In this document: piece by piece, positions 12,251-24,993 of the stretch
Position numbering within the stretch: position 1 is the stretch's first letter
Layout: each line of letters starts with the position of its first letter
NCBI GenBank assembly: GCA_033239525.1
Contig: BSYO01000004.1
Span: 5,991,701 to 6,055,700, forward strand
DNA from: Nepenthes gracilis
Taxonomy: Eukaryota; Streptophyta; Magnoliopsida; Caryophyllales; Nepenthaceae
DNA: 64,000 nt
Direction: 5' to 3'
Notes under the pieces: generated by a model
What the model was told of the DNA's origin: nothing
The model's database searches: none
What the model saw: only the letters and a program-made list of their open reading frames with translations
Position numbers and translations under genes: made by a program

Positions 12251-15200
12251 GCAGTGCTGCCCCTTTTTCCTGCTGCCTCCATTTGTTAATACTGTTGATT
12301 TGATTGCGTTGGATTCTTCTTTCGTAATTGGCTCAAATAGATTGACTTTGATCTAATTTTCGGAGGTTGCTTGTGTCCTCGGTGCTTCGGCAAAGGATTT
12401 TGTCATTTCAGTTTTGACGACTAGTATTGTCGAATGAGTAACATGTTTTAATGTGTCATAATTTTGGATATTTGAGTTGTCATAATATAGTATTTATTGT
12501 TAGAAGCATGAGATAGGACAAGAAAGAACCTTAAGAGGATTCTTGGATAGACATGAAGAAAATCGGGCTTTCTGATTGGTTTGATTATACTCATATGAAA
12601 TTTTATAGGGTTTGATTAAAGTATATTAGTATTATGGATGAAGAATTAATTTTTGGGTCTGTTAAGTTCATGGGTGAAAGTGGTCGACTCTATTGAGATT
12701 ATAAATGCATTTTTTTCTTTAATTTTTTATTTCAAATAAATTTTAAGTTAAAAAACTAATTTTAATAGATTATATATTTGTATAATTAATAATTTTTATG
12801 TTAATGTTTTTATTTAAATTTATATTTATATCTCAATCTAAAAATTATTATTTTTTGAATTATTTTATAATTTTAGGTATTTTTAATATAAATATAAATT
12901 TTTATTTTAAAATACTTAAAAATTAAAATGTTCAAGAGTTGGTTTGAATTAACCTGATTTGGATTATGCCTGTCCAGGTGATTGCCCCCTTTCCGGCTGA
13001 GCTTGGGTTAGTTTTAGCAGTAAAAGTTCTTGTCTAAATTCAATTCAAACCCTAATTAAATCTGATTTTAATCGGTCTGAATTTCATGCTCAAATAGCTT
13101 GACTTTTGACTTTTTAATGTTTGAATTGGTTGATTTTCTGTTTATTTCTAATCGGGGAAAGTAGGGTGGGGTTTAGAAAGATGGGTGTTCGCTAGGGGAG
13201 CAGCTACTTCCACTCTCAAATTGGCTGGACCGCGGAACTAGAATTATTTTATTTTATTTTATTTTATGCATTTATTTATTTGTTGGGGGTGATTTCTTTG
13301 ACGTTTAGGAGTTCAATTGCCACTTGAATTCTTATTGCCACTATTTTGTTCAACGGTGATGAGCACGGTTGAGTCTTTCGCTTGGGATATTTTTGGGATG
13401 GGTTGCTGAAACATAGGGGATAATAGGGTGCCTTTCAAATTTGAGGTCTATAATCAAAAGAGCAAAATACCACCTTATAAATATTATTTTATAAATTAAT
13501 AATACGGAATTAAATGATAATAGCGCACCTAAATTCATGTCTTGTGTTTTTTTTTTTTTTTGTCTATCTTAATGGGAGTTTTTGAATTATAAGAAAAATG
13601 TGAATTGAGTTTTTTCTAATGTTTTAGAATTTTTCTTAGTTAGGTCTAAAAATTTGATCGCATGTTCATTTAAAAAATTGATATCTATGTATATGTGATA
13701 GGTATTTTTGTTATTTATAAGGTATAAAAAATTAATTTTTTATTGCTTAAATATTTTTTTTATTAAACATTGGGCATATTGATGAAATATCATTTCTAGT
13801 GGAATATGAAAAATTACACGGAATTGCATTATTTGATTATTACAGTAAAAAAAAAATTAAATATTTATTACTTTATGTGAGTTAATTATAATATATTGTC
13901 TTTATGACATAAAATAAATTCATTAAAAAATTAAAAAATTAAGATTAAAATAACATAATTAAAATATTACTATATACGAGTTAATTATAATTTATGAATC
14001 GAGCCATTGTTATAAAATATTAAGATTAAAATAATATATTAAAAAATTATAATGTTAATCATTTATTATTATTAAATTCATTAAACCATTGAAAATGTAG
14101 AGGCATAAAGAAATCACCTTTTTATAACCAATAAAAAACATTCCCTCACCAATTCAGACAGCCTCAACTATTATTACTGCATTTTCTTCAAATTCAAGGG
14201 TTAAGTTAGTTAATATTGTGGTTATCATCTATAAGACTCAAACGTTAAAAAATATAAGAAATTTTTTTCTATTATTAATTTTTTTTTTATAATATAAGTA
14301 TTTATATATTATAATAATTTAAATAATTAAAAAAATATATTTATATATTATATTATATTAAAATATTAAATATTAACTGTTAAATACACGTTGCACGGTG
14401 CGTTGGCCCTGGCATCCCCTCATCCGCTCAAATTTCACGCCAACTTCGAATTAGCATTCATTAATTGGGCGGGTGGGGACCAAGATGTGTATGATAACAA
14501 GGGTCAAACTTGTAATTAAAATCTTCAAGAATATGAAAAAATAAAAAATAAAATCTTCCTCGTTGAAAAAATTTAGTAGTATGAAAATATTACGTGATAC
14601 CATTTATATTCATTTGGTTTATTATTTTTAAAAAAAATGATATATCATTAAATAATTAATAAAATCATAAAATTATATAATGTTATTTAAAAAATGTTAT
14701 TTTTTCATTAACTATGGTTGTTAATTTGTCTGTAGGAGTTTGTCTATTTTATCATTGTTTCATTTAATAGGAAGGTAAGTGGTATATGATCTTTTACTAT
14801 GATAATATTTATGGTTTTTAAATAATATAATATTTTATATTATATAAATTCTTATTTTTATTTTTGTTATTATGACTGTATAATGACCTCATAAACTATT
14901 ATTATTATTAGGCATATAAGTAATTGTTTTAATTTTAGAGGATTATTACATTTTGATAACTTTATGTGAGATAAAGTTTGTTTTTTTGGCATAATTTATG
15001 CTTTTTAATGCGTGTATATACTAAAGTCAATTAAGCATTTTTCTAAATTTAGATTCAGTATAAATAAATTGTCGGTATTAAATGGCTAACGAATTGACCA
15101 ACATTAAAAAAAAAAGGTAATTTATATTAGATCTTGCTAAATAATAATAATAATAATAAATCATATAAGCCACTATGCACGCTTATATTGTCATCATTTG

Positions 15201-15987
15201 ATCATCATTGAGAGAATCTTAAACTTAGTCGACCCTTGATTCTTTTTTAATTCTCATGAATATATGAGCCCTTCCCTCTGTTTTTAATATTTAATATAAT
15301 TTTGTTAGCCATATATAATTTCATTAACTTAAGTTTAGAAAATTGACCTTTCAAAGTCTATTAGTACAAACTAAATCTAAATTAAAATCACATGCCCAAT
15401 GTCAAAAACAATAAGAAGATCAAGTCCTTAGAAAATCAACAATTCCAAATTAGCAAAAAAAAAAGAAAATCAAGAAAGGATTGTTACAATGAACAAATAA
15501 GATTCACCATTAATCCCATCATTCTTTTGCATAAGGAGTTTAATCATGAACTCACTTAGAGCCACCGAGGCAAACGGATCGTTCAAAAAAATTATAAGTG
15601 TTTATATTATCCTGAATTTTAGGTAATAGGATCACGCATTATAACTTGAAATCTTATAATAGAGATATTTTGAATGTTTTTTATTAATTTTGAAAATAGT
15701 ATCCTTCTTAGAAATTTGGTTGCATCCAACCATTAACTAGACCGAGTTAGGAAGACTAACGTCTATATTAATTGCAATTCAAATCATTGCACAATTAATT
15801 CTCTTATATATCTTAAATTACTTGTCTACATTCTAACAATTTTCAATGAAACTAATTACATAAGTGAAACCATTCAGAGTAAGATATTTTAGATGAATGC
15901 TATTGAAATTAACTCAAATAACTAGAATCTTATACTATTGTTTCGATAAATTTATCTCCGACTCTCAAATTTTAAGAGAAGAGTTTC
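12251..15987. other. AT-rich intergenic DNA
   Basis: There are long A/T tracts and no coding signal. An (ATTTT)n run lies at about 13241-13266. A GC-richer patch at 14390-14500 has no open frame. I see nothing else supportable. Confidence 0.5.
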
Positions 15988-17430
15988 TAATGCGTCGGTA
16001 AATTTAGATTTTTGAATAAATACGAGAGCCACTTGAGATAGGTCAAATTGAAGTAGGTCTAATTTTTGTTACTCCAAATTTAAATTTCACATATCACAAT
16101 TAATAAATAAAAGATTAAAAAATGGTAAAATTTACTTTTCATTATATCATTCGACACTCAAATTAGAAATATTTTTCAAATAGATAGAAAGATATAATTA
16201 TGTGTGAATAATACGTAGATACGTATTTCGAAAGATTGAATTTGGTGGAGAGTTAGGTTCTAGTAAATGAGCTCAGTTGTGGAGCAGTTTAAAGACAGAG
16301 GATTGAGCTCAGGTGGTGCGTTCAGTTGGAGAGCAGTTTAGAGATTGAAGACTAAGCTCCAATGGGTGCATTCAATTCAAGAGCGACTTAGAAGTAGAAG
16401 ATTGAGTTTTGATCAGTACTCTTAGTTGGGAAGTGTTTTAAAGACAATGGATTAAGCTCTGTCGAGTGCAATTGGTTCGGGAGCTACTTTGAGATAAATG
16501 ACTAAATTTCAACAAGTATGCTTGATTAGTGAGCGTCTTTAAGATGGAGGGTTAAGTTTCAAAGAGTGTGCCCGGTTAGGGAGAACTTTTGAGATGAAGG
16601 ATTAAATTCCAACGAGTGCGCTCAGTTGAGGAGTGGCTTTAAAATGAATGACTAAATTCCAAAGAGTACGCTCGATTAGGAAGCGACTTTGAGATGGAAG
16701 ATTAAATTCTAATAAGTGCGTTCAACTAGGCTGAGGAGCGGCTTTGAGATGAATGACTGAATTTCGACGAATACGTTCCATTGGGAAGCGGTTTTGAGAT
16801 GGAGAATTAAGCTCCGACGAGTACGTTCGATTGGTGAGCAGTTTTGTGACGGAAGATTAAGTTCTAGAGAGTGTGCTTGGTTGGAGAGCGATTTTGAGGG
16901 CTCTTATCATATTCGATCACCCTATGTTCGGGATGCATTCAACATGCAAAGACTAGTTGCCCTCTCCCCTTTTTGGAATCCACGTTGATCATGGATACAC
17001 TGAAGACCTCAGGAGAGAGAGAGAGATGTTGCCTGAGCTTCTTTATTTCAAAGTTTTCCTTCTCTCATTGGAATTGACAGTCCAGACCTCCCTTTCTGTG
17101 GAGGAAGGAATATATTTGTAGAAAACGAGCGTACTCACTAATTGTTATTAGGGCTTTACTGGTGTGCGATGAGTGGGCAACAACGTATGCCTGTCATTGA
17201 TGTTCTAAATTGTGGGGCTTATCTGCTGAGTTAGAGTTATTATGCTGCACTCACGGGCTCTTACAACGGACAACTCTAATAATCTATATATTATTGGGTG
17301 GATTTGGGTTACGCTATTTGGGCCTTTAGCAATGCTTTTTGGGCCTTGGATTTGAGAGAACCTCTATCGAGCTGCTGCTTTACCTATAGGTCAGAATCTA
17401 AGCCAGCCTAATGAACTATCGGATCCATCA
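15988..17430 (-). mobile_element. Repeat family copy A (LTR-like, minus strand)
   Basis: Read on the minus strand this begins TGATGGATCC near 17430, continues with a segment like GGCTTAGATTC, passes through a 50-bp tandem array, and ends GACGCATTA near 15988 after a conserved 'aatttgacctat' block. The same start, array and end occur in the same order in copies B (18942-20515) and C (53885-58040). The TG start and the size (about 1.44 kb) suggest a solo LTR. Flanks AAAAC and GAAAC are a near-match target duplication with one mismatch. No protein domain was found. Confidence 0.6.
16250..16900 (-). repeat. 50-bp degenerate tandem array inside copy A
   Basis: The words 'ctttgagatg..gattaa' and 'cgagtgcgct' recur every 50 bases. 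For example, the anchor 'ttttgag/ttttgtg' falls at 16791, 16841 and 16891. About 13 diverged units are visible. The reverse complement of the same unit makes the array of copy B, also with a period of 50-52. Confidence 0.85.
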
Positions 17431-18099
17431 GTTTTCATTCAAGAACAATGGCCCCTTACCAATATCTTTTAACATGTTAGCTCTAATATCATATTGCTCT
17501 CAATGTTAATTACTAGAATATACATAATACTCGTAGTTTAACAACCAATTAAATATAACATACTATTTAAAATTAATTATATTTATTAATGATTAGTGAC
17601 ATCATCCAATGGACATTATATTTTCAGTAAAAATTTAGAAGCCGTCAGATTTGATAATGAAAAAGTCCAAACTACCTACAGATCTAGAAGGTCATCCGAC
17701 GGTTTTGATCCGCCGGGTACGCTTTCCCCCAGTAGAAACTGGAAAGCGTCTACGCCCCTGCGGACTACTCGAACGGCAAACATGTAATATCCTCGAAGTC
17801 TGAGCCCATATTTTAAATGCACCAAAAATAAATAATACGCTCTCAGAGGAGTTAATTTTGCATCAAAACTCTAATGAGCGATAAAATCAAACAGTGCACT
17901 TTCTCACTCGTTCGCATTCCATACAGTACGGCGCCATTGTCATTCATCCTCGAAAAAACAAACCCCGGATTCGATGCAAATGGAGATCTCAAACGTCGTC
18001 ATCTCATTCTTCATTTCAGCGCTCTCCATCAATTAAGCTGAAACTGTGTGTGCGCGCGCGCGTCTGTCTGGGAGGAGAGACAAAAGGAGAGAGACGGCG
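17431..18099 (+). promoter_or_regulatory. Upstream region of the 64-residue protein gene
   Basis: This is the only non-repeat DNA between copy A and the small gene. It contains a hairpin (ACGCTTTCC at 17719-17727 and GGAAAGCGT at 17741-17749). An alternating GTGTGCGCGCGCGCGT tract lies about 50 bases before the start codon, in the probable 5' untranslated leader. I see no clear TATA box, so the promoter assignment rests on position. Confidence 0.3.
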
Positions 18100-18294
18100 A
18101 TGATGGAGAGCTTGGTAGAGACAATAAAGTCGAAGGTGAGAGCGCTGAAGAAGTCGAAGCCGAAGAAACAGTACGTGAAGATGGACAAGAGCGCTAGTGT
18201 TAAAGTGGAGATTCGTAGCAGAAAGGCTCGTAAGCTGATCGACAAGACCTTGAAAGCAGCTGATCGTCCTGGCAAGATTGATAGCATTTCTTAA
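18100..18294 (+). CDS. Small basic protein of unknown function, 64 residues
   Basis: A single open exon encodes MMESLVETIKSKVRALKKSK, then PKKQYVKMDKSASVKVEIRS, then RKARKLIDKTLKAADRPGKI and DSIS. It is very lysine/arginine-rich, has no signal peptide or membrane segment, and is likely helical in its second half. I start it at the ATG pair at 18100/18103. The frame is open further upstream (from 18046), but that part is low-complexity GC-alternating leader and reads as unlikely protein. Codon use and the protein-like composition differ from the surrounding AT-rich DNA, which is the main reason to believe it. It resembles short uncharacterised plant proteins, but I cannot assign a family. It sits between two inverted repeat copies (A and B), so it could also be a remnant carried with them. 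Confidence 0.55.
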   Translation: MMESLVETIKSKVRALKKSKPKKQYVKMDKSASVKVEIRSRKARKLIDKTLKAADRPGKIDSIS

Positions 18295-18941
18295 TTTCTT
18301 TTTGCTATTCCTATCACTCGATTTCAATTAAACACTATTTATTACTTTTTTCGAATTTTAGATGCTTCTCATTTCTTGGAGCGAATTTGTAGATACGAAC
18401 TCATACATGGAGTAAGAAAACGAATTTGTGACCGTCATGGAAGTTGTAAACTGTTTTATTTCTTGATTTTACACGCATAGGAGAACGTACTACGATCGCT
18501 GGTTAAATCACCATTAGCTCTCCGAAAAGAACTTTTTTATTTTATATTTTTTAATTTTTATTTAACTTTTTACTTCTCCATTTCATATCTCTTTGTCAAA
18601 TATGTTCATTTTATTTTTTGTTTTAAAAACTGATTTTTCAAGTCATTAGTAATAACTCAATAAATTAACTAATGAATAGGATTAATATGAATGCATTTTC
18701 CTGTTCTACTCAAATTTCAAGTTGCTAGCGGGCGGTTTTGAGTATAAATTTTCACGAGAATCGCCAAAACTGGACTTTGTAAATATCGAAAGTCAATGGA
18801 TTAGAAAACTTTGAGTCTCAAATACTTGCCTCACTATGACATTAAGATTTTTAGGATTTAACCAAGTCTTATCACAGTAGCCCATTAGCCGTCCTATTTG
18901 GTTTGGGAAATTAATAAGAGAGAGAGAGAGATTAGTATATT
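18295..18941. other. 3' flank of the small gene, AT-rich
   Basis: This is probable 3' untranslated and intergenic DNA with no coding signal. A short (GA)n run lies at about 18917-18931, just before copy B. Confidence 0.4.
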
Positions 18942-20515
18942 TGCGATGGATCCCGTAACTAGGCCGGCTCAGAGTCCAAAGTATAATAGATTGATGGCCT
19001 TCCAAAGATTCCTCGAAAGCCCAGCATAAGGTCCCAAGAGACCATTGGAAAGTCCATGTAGCTTAAATCAGAGATCCCCAATAGGTGCTCACGATCACCG
19101 AGATAGCTCAGCGAATCTTCGTGAGCAACCTTCACCAACCATGTATCCCAAAATAGGCTTCATAACCCACGCTCAACATATACCACCTTTCCTCCACAAA
19201 AAAAGGGAGAGCATGAGGAAGAAAAATGTTTCAAAGAGGAGAACTTAAGAAAAGATGAGAGAGCTGAATAAAGTGGAAAGGGGTCAATAGAGTATGCTTA
19301 CCATAGCACTTTCTCACTTAACTCGAAGGGTTACCTCAATAGAGCAGGAGCACCCTCGATTTTCGAAATAACTCTCCAATCCAGACTCGCGACTATGTAA
19401 GCACCGCGTCTGCTCCGAAGACTCATGCCATCAAGATGGCAAAAATCATTCATGTAGCGATGCATAGGAAACCCCTCTCACTGGTAGCTGGAAAAGAGTT
19501 CAGTAAGCGTTCCTCTATTTATTATCATCGCCGAGGAGTTTCTTCCTCCTCTAGACAGTCACTCTCTTACAAGCACGTCCATATCTCAAAGTTGTTCCTT
19601 GACCGAGCGCATTCTCCGGAACCAAGTCTTCCATATTTCAAAGCCACCCCCAACTGGCTACATTGATCAGAGCAAAGTCCTCCATATCTCAAAGTCACTC
19701 CATGACAGGAACACTTAGTGAAACTCAATCCTCTATCTCTCAAAGCCACCCCTGGCCACGCACACTTAACGGAGCTCAATCTTTCATCTATAAAAACTGC
19801 TGATTGGCCGAGCGTACTAAGCGGAGCTCAATCCTCCATCTTTCAAAATTGCCCCTGGCTGGGCACACTAAACAAAGCCCTATTTTTTTATCTCTCAAAG
19901 TCGCCCCCTAATTAGGTGTATTTATTGGAACCAAAATTTTCATATCTCAAAGTTGTCCCCTGACGGGCCACACTGATCAACGCTAAGTCCTCTATATCTT
20001 AAAGCGCCTACTAGTCAGGTGCATTTAGCGAAACCCAGTCATCTAAATCTCGAAGTTGCCCCTAGTTGGGCGCACTCAATGGAGCCCTATCATTGATCTC
20101 TCAAAGCTGTCCCATAATTAAACACACTCAACGAAACCCAATCCTCTATCTCTTAAAATTGTCCCCTGCCTGAACGTACTCATCGGAGTCAAGTCCATCA
20201 TATCTTAAAGCCACCTCTTGATTGGGCGCATCCTTTGAGGACTAACCCTCCTCCAACAATCAATCCCCTCACCCCGTGCACCAGTACACTTTGCATCCTT
20301 CATTTTTCTTTTCCTACAGAAAAATTTTTGGTTTGAGCGTTGGAAGATAAATTTATGAGTGAGTCTTACCAATCATCTGAACTTTTATTTATATGTTGTG
20401 TTGTATAGAATCCAGATTTAAAATGACAGAGATCAGACTCACTTTAATTTGACCTATTGTAGGAGATTAAATAGCTCCTTAATCTGTACGATAATATGGA
20501 TCTAAAGATGCATCA
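18942..20515 (+). mobile_element. Repeat family copy B (LTR-like, plus strand)
   Basis: It begins TGCGATGGATCCCGTAACTA. The GGCTCAGAGTCCAAA and 'agcccagcataaggt' blocks that follow are shared with copy C (53885 onward). It then has a 50-bp tandem array and ends with 'aatttgacctatt' and GATGCATCA near 20515. It lies in inverted orientation to copy A, with the small-protein gene between them. No target duplication was seen (ATATT before, ATTTG after). Short open frames inside it are array artefacts. Confidence 0.6.
19560..20240 (+). repeat. 50-52-bp degenerate tandem array inside copy B
   Basis: The anchor 'atctcaaag' recurs at about 19583, 19634, 19685 and 19735 and continues to about 20205. 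Each unit reads roughly 'tctcaaagycgcccctg', then 'gggcacactyaacggag', then 'ctcaatcctcc'. About 13 units are visible. It is the reverse complement of the copy A array. Confidence 0.85.
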
Positions 20516-22824
20516 ATTTGAATTTGGCTTATTTGATATTATGGGTTATAAACGAAGAATAATTATTTTAAAATATACATTATATTAATTTTTTTTAAAA
20601 TATGTAATTGTGACATATAATTTAATGATTCTTTGGTCTATTAAAGTAATATAATATGTCAGGTAATTGTATATTGTATTTACAGATTTCAGTACTAGTT
20701 TTCTTCAAGGTAAATATTCTCCCAAATTATGACGTAAAAAACTTAGAAATGAACTTATCGTTTGATTTTTCATAATTCAATTTTTTTGAGGTATCACATA
20801 TATTAATATTATTATATACTGAAAAATAACTAATTTTGTGTGAAATGTATACTCAAATCAAACTTAAAAAATGTAAAAATAATGTAATAGTTTTTTCACC
20901 GTGTTGATTAGATGGGAAATTTGTAACCTTTTAATTTCTTCTTTATTATTAACATCATCATTATTTACTCTATTCTTATTTGTGGGCTGAAACACAGAAA
21001 GCGATCGAGAAGATAAAAGGAACCGTGGCCCAGTAGTGAGGAAAAGGCCTACTGGGCTGGCTGGTTCACTGGAAATCTTAGTTAGAATAATTCTGTTAAA
21101 GAAGTCATAAGATCAAACGGTATAAATTAGCAAGAAATGGTGGAAAATTATGATTGTATTTCGCATAGATAATTGCTTGCATTATTATTTTTGTTAGACA
21201 TTTTCTAAGACAGAACCATGCATGAAATAACAACAAAGGAAATTAGACCCAAAAAAAAGGAATTTGCGTATAAAGTTTTGATAGAAAAGCAAAAGTCAAT
21301 TAACTTAAAATTAGAGATGGTAACGATGGTATTTGATTGGGAAGATAATAAATTAGGACTCTGATCAATCAGTGCACCCAAAATCCGACTATGTGATCAT
21401 AGCAGTGATTATAACACATTAAATCAATCACATAAAAGAAAAATTAATGAGATTAAGAAAGCCAATGTATATACAAATAGAACAATAATATGATAGTAAT
21501 TAATTACTAAATGATATACTATCATTATATAATTTAACAACAAATCACATCAGCATTCATATCTTAAAAATAGTAGTGTTAGATATAATATATCACAATG
21601 AGATTTAGGCCCAAATGCAGCGATATGATCTTATACATTATAAATGTCTTATTTTTAGTTGGTGATCGCGACAAAAATTAATCGTTATGATGAGTTCAAT
21701 AAAAGGTGTGTTGCCTTTGGAAAATGGATTCCTTGAAGCCTGATTGCGAGGGATATTCAACATTTGTAATAAATGGGTTTTATGGTGCATCCTTACTATT
21801 GTTTTGGGAATATTTTTCTCACTTCACTCTTGAAACTATAATAAGTGATTGAGTGAGTAAAATACTCTTTCTTGGCAACTAGAAGGTAAGAGAATTTTGA
21901 GTTTAATGTTTTATCCACTGAGCTAATAATAGGTCTGAAAGTATTCAATTATTATAAATGTAGATTGGTGAAATATTTATAGTTTAGATAATAAAAATAG
22001 CTATTAAAAATAAATTAATTATCAATTGGTTGCATATCTCAGTGCAGTTATAATATCCAATCGATATTCATTTTGTTAATATTCTTTTTAGTCAAAATTC
22101 TCTTGTTGATCTATAATGGGACAAATAATTTATACACATGATCAAATGTTGCAGTCACCTTCATTCTTTGACTTGATATTTGCATTATTTAATTGTGGAC
22201 CCATCTTTGGGGTCATAAACACAAAACCAAACTTGCTAATGTTACTATCATCCGAACACATCTCCTCCAAGTGGCTCATCTTGTCAAAATCTTCTTACAT
22301 TAGGGCCAAAGGGGCACATACTCCTACCACTAGCCCCCTAACTTCTAGAACTAGGATGAAGTCTAAGAAGTTGTTTTATGGGGAGTTACCTCAGTTTTGC
22401 CCTTATATGAATTTAGTTACATATTATGATTTAGAATTACACTAAATACATGTTAAAATTGCTTTTCTAAATAAGAGTTTAGATGAAGAAATTGTTTTTT
22501 ATAAAACAACTTAAAAATTTTTCAATTGAATGAAATTATCATTTAGTATGCAAATTAAAGAAGTGCTTAAATGAATTTAAACAGATTTTTCGACAATGAT
22601 ACTTTCACTTTTATGATATCCTTTCTTTCTTCAAATTTAAGGACAACACTATTGATTAGAATATATATTCAAAGGTCTATAAGAATAAATTTATTTTTCT
22701 GGTTATATATGTTGAAGATATATTTTTTCATACAAATAACTTTCAATTGTTACATGAAACTAAAAATTTTCTTTTCAAGCACTTTAAAATTAATATATAT
22801 ATATATATATATATATATGAGTGA
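20516..22824. other. AT-rich DNA with a diverged LTR-like repeat at 21800-22060
   Basis: There is no supported gene. At 21820-22060 the words 'aagtgattgagtgagtaaaa', 'tatttatagtttaga' and 'aattggttgca' appear in the same order as at 52740-52950, so the two are diverged copies of one repeat. This copy may be the LTR of the copia fossil that follows. A TA run lies at 22796-22817. ORFs here look non-coding. Confidence 0.4.
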
Positions 22825-23640
22825 GTCACTTTATATGATAGGAATAGAAATACTTCATGATAATTCATATGCTATATTGTCTCAGAAAGTTTATATTGAA
22901 AAAAATCTAAAAAGATTTGGAATTAAAAATTGTACAACTAGTGTTAGTACAATTCATAAATGTAACAAATTTTCTCTCAATTAATTCCTTCAAAATAAAT
23001 TGAAACATTAAAAGATGAAATATATTCCTTTTATGTATATTGTAAGAAGTTTGATATATGGGCTAACTTGTGCTAGACCAGGTATTAGTTTCATTGTTGC
23101 TATACTTAAGAGATATTAAAACAATTCAAATACAAATCATTGAAACATTGTAATAATAATAATAATATGACAATTGGAAGGAACTAGAGATTTTATGCTC
23201 ACTTATAAAAGGACAAATGAATTGGAGGTGACTATATATTCGGATTCAAATTATGCTGAATGTTTAGATACTAGAAAATCTGTCTCTGTTTTTGTTTTTC
23301 TTTTAGCTGGGACAACTATCTAATGGAAACGTATGAAGCATAAAATTAATGATGTGTCCACTATAGAGGTACAATTTGTGGTATACTTCAAATCCACAGT
23401 TTATATATTGTAGTTGTAAAATTTTATTTCAAAACTTATGATTGTTTATAGTATAGACATGTCACTAAAAAATTATTATGATAATTTTATAGTAGCCTTC
23501 ATCCCTAAAAACGGGGTACTCAAAAAGTGCTAAATTTATAAGAATTGAATATCTTGACATTAAAAATAAAATTTACAAGTAAAAAGTATCGATAGAATAT
23601 ATTAATGTTGATCTATTAACAAAAAGGTGAAGACTATCAA
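22825..23640 (+). pseudogene. Ty1/copia reverse transcriptase - RNase H fossil
   Basis: With frame breaks and stops, the plus strand reads MIGIEILHDNSYAILSQKVY and IEKNLKRFGIKNC (copia: the LGIEI..RFGMKDC segment after the YVDD motif), then RSLIYGLTCARPGISFIVAI (copia: GSLMYA.TCTRPDI), then 'QLEGTRDFMLTYKRTNELEV' followed by TIYSDSNYAECLDTRKSVSV (the copia RNase H SDSDYAGC.DTRKST region), and near 23590 a relic of the final 'ADPLTKG'-like block (LMLIY-stop-QKGE). Multiple stops show long inactivity. No flanking LTR pair was delimited. Confidence 0.85.
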
Positions 23641-24564
23641 CGTATAAATTTCTGATATTTTTTATTTTTTATTATATTTAAACATTATACTTATGAATAA
23701 ATGATGACAAGAAAAATTATTGACAAATACAATATTGATGGACTACATGTATGCTTCTTATTTCAAACTGTGGTCAAATTTGTTTACAAATGAGACGTGG
23801 AAGAAACCAAATCAATTATGATATTAAATACTATGACTCTTATTTGTAGAAATTTTGGTCATAGTATCATGTAATTTAACTTTAAGTAATTGATGCACGC
23901 TTAAAGTTTACCTAAATTTTTTGATAATTATACAATCGTCATATAGATCAAGTGTTAGAATTGTTCCACATGATGTAACACTTATTTTATAATTTATTAA
24001 AATAATTAAATTTTACAATCTAATATAATTTTATAATATTTTATTAAAAAAATATTTTCTTATTTAACTCGGCCTTTGAGAGAAAGTATATCATTTCTGT
24101 TATTAAGGATTATTAATTTTTTCAACCTATAAAATGACAAAATTATTCATTGTATTAAGTGAATAGCAAAATGATTTTCTAGTTAATATAAGTGAAGAAT
24201 TTTTTTCTTCCTGATTAAAACATGTAGGATGTTTTTTAACCTCCATTCAATTTTTGTACTTTTTGTAGATACTTTCAACCCTTCAAAAAGTGAGTCTACT
24301 TTTCTTCATAAAATTTCTGCAATTCTTATAAAGACTAAGAGAGAATGTGGTGAAAGAAAAAATGATCCATAATTCTCTAAAATAAAAAAATTAATATAAA
24401 TTCAGGTATATTATTATATTTAATTATATATTTTGTATTGTGAAATTACGTGATAATTTAATAATCTATACAAAAAATTTTTCTCATAAAATTTTACATA
24501 AAGATTATTATTCTGCTCCCCAATATGTATCCCAGAACGTTCTAATTAAGGTTAAGATTAGCTT
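23641..24564. other. AT-rich intergenic DNA
   Basis: The part just after the copia fossil may include its old LTR. I see no gene or clear repeat boundary. Confidence 0.4.
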
Positions 24565-24570
24565 TTGGCA

Positions 24571-24993
24571 ATGGGGGCAACCAATAATCCACCGCGGGCC
24601 ACTTTGAGGAAGAGGAGCACATTTATTGCTCCTTCTGTGGTGGCGGTTCTAATTGTTGAGAAGTTGGTCGATGATGTTATAGAGGAGGTAGAGACCGTAA
24701 TGGAGGAGGCCAAGATGCCTCTCCTTAGGAAGAGGAGGATCAAGCCACCACCAACGCTGTGTATGCTTGAGACAGTTGCCGCGGAGGTCGACGAGGGCAA
24801 CTTCAATGAGGTTCTCAAGGGCGACAATGTTGAGATGGTCATAGCTGTAGAGGGAGGTGTCACTCCCATGGAGGGTTCTTCTGCCCTAATCAGTGCTGTC
24901 CCTCTCTGTTTTGAGGAGGTAGCTGCTCATTGCTTTGGGGCTTTTATGGTCCCTTGGTCACCACAAATGACGGTTAAAAGGAAGTGCACCTAA
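24571..24993 (+). CDS. Orphan ORF, 140 residues, function unknown
   Basis: A GC-richer island of about 430 bases in AT-rich surroundings carries one open frame from MGATNNPPRATLRKRST to PQMTVKRKCT. It is acidic in the middle (VDDVIEEVETVMEEAK) with basic patches (RKRRIK). No domain is recognised. The complementary strand is also open for about 100 codons. It may be a retroelement gag fragment or a captured gene piece rather than a living gene. Confidence 0.2.
   Translation: MGATNNPPRATLRKRSTFIAPSVVAVLIVEKLVDDVIEEVETVMEEAKMPLLRKRRIKPPPTLCMLETVAAEVDEGNFNEVLKGDNVEMVIAVEGGVTPMEGSSALISAVPLCFEEVAAHCFGAFMVPWSPQMTVKRKCT

Noticed and set aside
16250..20240. Regular 50-bp repeats that could suggest a CRISPR-like array
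   Set aside because: The units are degenerate head-to-tail tandem repeats without unique spacers, inside plant mobile elements.
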